From positions 1 to 64,000 of the forward strand of contig CALWFV010000010.1 in NCBI GenBank assembly GCA_944377745.1: a stretch of DNA of 64,000 nucleotides. The letters run 5' to 3'. Shown piece after piece: positions 63,239-64,000 of the stretch. A program made the position numbers and the translations under genes. How positions within the stretch are numbered: position 1 is the stretch's first letter; each line of letters starts with the position of its first letter. Source of the DNA: an uncultured Mediterraneibacter sp. (lineage in GTDB: Bacteria > Bacillota > Clostridia > Lachnospirales > Lachnospiraceae). The notes below the pieces were generated by a model. It made no database searches, was not told where the DNA came from, and saw only the letters and a program-made list of their open reading frames with translations.

Positions 63239-64000
63239 ATGGATCTTAAAGGGAAAAAAGTTCTGGTCTTCGGCTCGGGGATCAGTGGAGAAGCTGCCGG
63301 CAGGCTGCTTCTTGAGAAAGGTGCCGAGGTGGTCGTCTATGACGGAAACGACAGTTTGGATGAAAAAAAACTTTTGAGCGAGATTACCTGGAAAAAGGGA
63401 CAGAAGGTGACCGTGATTCTTGGAAGGCTGTCGGAACTGCAAGAGGATGAGATGCTGGACGGGCTGTCTCTTGTGGTGATAAGCCCAGGGGTCCCCACTG
63501 ATCTTCCGATCGTCGCAAAAATGCGTGAGCGGGGGATTCCGGTGTGGGGAGAAATCGAGCTGGCCTATGTTTTCGGGAAGGGGGACGTTCTCGCGATCAC
63601 GGGAACTAACGGCAAGACAACAACGACGGCCCTTCTAGGAGAAATCATGAGGAACTGGAAGGAGAGCGTCTTCGTTGTGGGAAATATCGGGAATCCGTAT
63701 ACGGACGTGGCCCTCAAGACGAAAGAGACGTCTGTGGTCGTGGCTGAGATCAGCAGTTTCCAGCTGGAGACGGTACATACATTCTGTCCGAAGGTCAGTG
63801 CTATCCTGAACATCACGCCGGATCACCTGAACCGGCACCACACGATGGAGGCGTACATTGCGGCAAAGGAAAGTATCGCGGTAAACCAGACGGATAAGGA
63901 TTTCTGCGTGCTGAACTATGAGGATGAGGTGACCAGGGCATTCGGCGAAAAGGTAAAGGCGGATGTTCTATATTTCAGCAGCGCGCATAAACTTAAGAGA
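63239..64000 (+). CDS. murD: UDP-N-acetylmuramoyl-L-alanine--D-glutamate ligase, 3' end cut off
   Basis: Adds D-glutamate to UDP-MurNAc-L-Ala. About 254 N-terminal residues are inside the window; the family is near 450. Seen: N-terminal Rossmann motif VLVFGSGISGEAAG, VISPGVPTD, the ATP loop ITGTNGKTTTT (about residue 121), EISSFQLE and NITPDHLNRH. The gene has no stop before base 64000. It follows mraY in the usual dcw order. Confidence 0.95.
   Translation, partial: MDLKGKKVLVFGSGISGEAAGRLLLEKGAEVVVYDGNDSLDEKKLLSEITWKKGQKVTVILGRLSELQEDEMLDGLSLVVISPGVPTDLPIVAKMRERGIPVWGEIELAYVFGKGDVLAITGTNGKTTTTALLGEIMRNWKESVFVVGNIGNPYTDVALKTKETSVVVAEISSFQLETVHTFCPKVSAILNITPDHLNRHHTMEAYIAAKESIAVNQTDKDFCVLNYEDEVTRAFGEKVKADVLYFSSAHKLKR

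Overview
The window is a chromosomal segment from a spore-forming, low-to-mid GC Gram-positive bacterium of the class Clostridia, most likely family Lachnospiraceae. The signs are strong AGGAGG-type ribosome sites, the spore-coat operon cotJABC, a GerMN-type lipoprotein, a cdaA-cdaR pair, a dcw cluster with two adjacent class B penicillin-binding proteins, and TagGH/TarIJ wall-polymer genes. No insertion sequence, prophage, integrase or CRISPR array was seen. Almost every gene serves the cell envelope or DNA repair.

Layout. 0.4-9.5 kb: nucleotide excision repair (uvrB, uvrA), an MreB/Mbl actin, the RecD2 helicase and a ComFC-like protein. 9.6-16.1 kb: two uncharacterised membrane proteins, the c-di-AMP synthase cdaA with its YbbR-domain partner cdaR, an HPr-like phosphocarrier, a sugar nucleotidyltransferase and a LytR-CpsA-Psr (LCP) protein. 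16.3-20.6 kb: a GerMN lipoprotein and a 1217-residue wall hydrolase (amidase, cell-wall-binding repeats, glucosaminidase). 20.7-36.6 kb: a wall-glycopolymer locus behind two tandem consensus promoters: TarI/TarJ (CDP-ribitol), TagG/TagH exporter, a TagB/TagF-like polyol-phosphate transferase, UDP-glucose dehydrogenase, five GT2 glycosyltransferases and two large polytopic membrane proteins (DUF6020-like and YfhO-like).

36.7-44.8 kb: a second transcription unit from its own consensus promoter: an initiating sugar-phosphate transferase, RmlB, RmlA, a WecE-like aminotransferase, a GNAT acetyltransferase, an ArnC/GtrB-like polyprenyl-phosphate glycosyltransferase, two small ArnE/ArnF-like membrane proteins and an LCP protein. 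RmlC and RmlD are absent, so the pathway probably leads to dTDP-4-amino-4,6-dideoxygalactose (Fuc4N, perhaps N-acetylated) and not rhamnose. I read it as a Gram-positive analogue of the Arn lipid-A amino-sugar system, loading the sugar on undecaprenyl phosphate, flipping it and handing it to a GT-C enzyme such as the YfhO-like protein. This is the most interesting system in the window and is partly inference.

44.9-56.1 kb: a cohesin-like anchored protein with an acidic tail, glmS, an HtrA protease, cotJABC on the minus strand, tRNA-Pro(GGG), asnB, an FtsW/RodA protein, a DegV protein and a small membrane protein. 56.2-64 kb: the dcw cluster mraZ, rsmH, ftsL, two class B PBPs, mraY and murD (cut by the window end), preceded by a promoter and 10-bp phased repeats that fit the MraZ operator.

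So precursor supply (glmS, mraY, murD), wall synthesis (PBPs, FtsW/RodA, MreB), secondary polymers and remodelling lie close together. Domain, membrane-segment and promoter calls are by eye; no database search was run.
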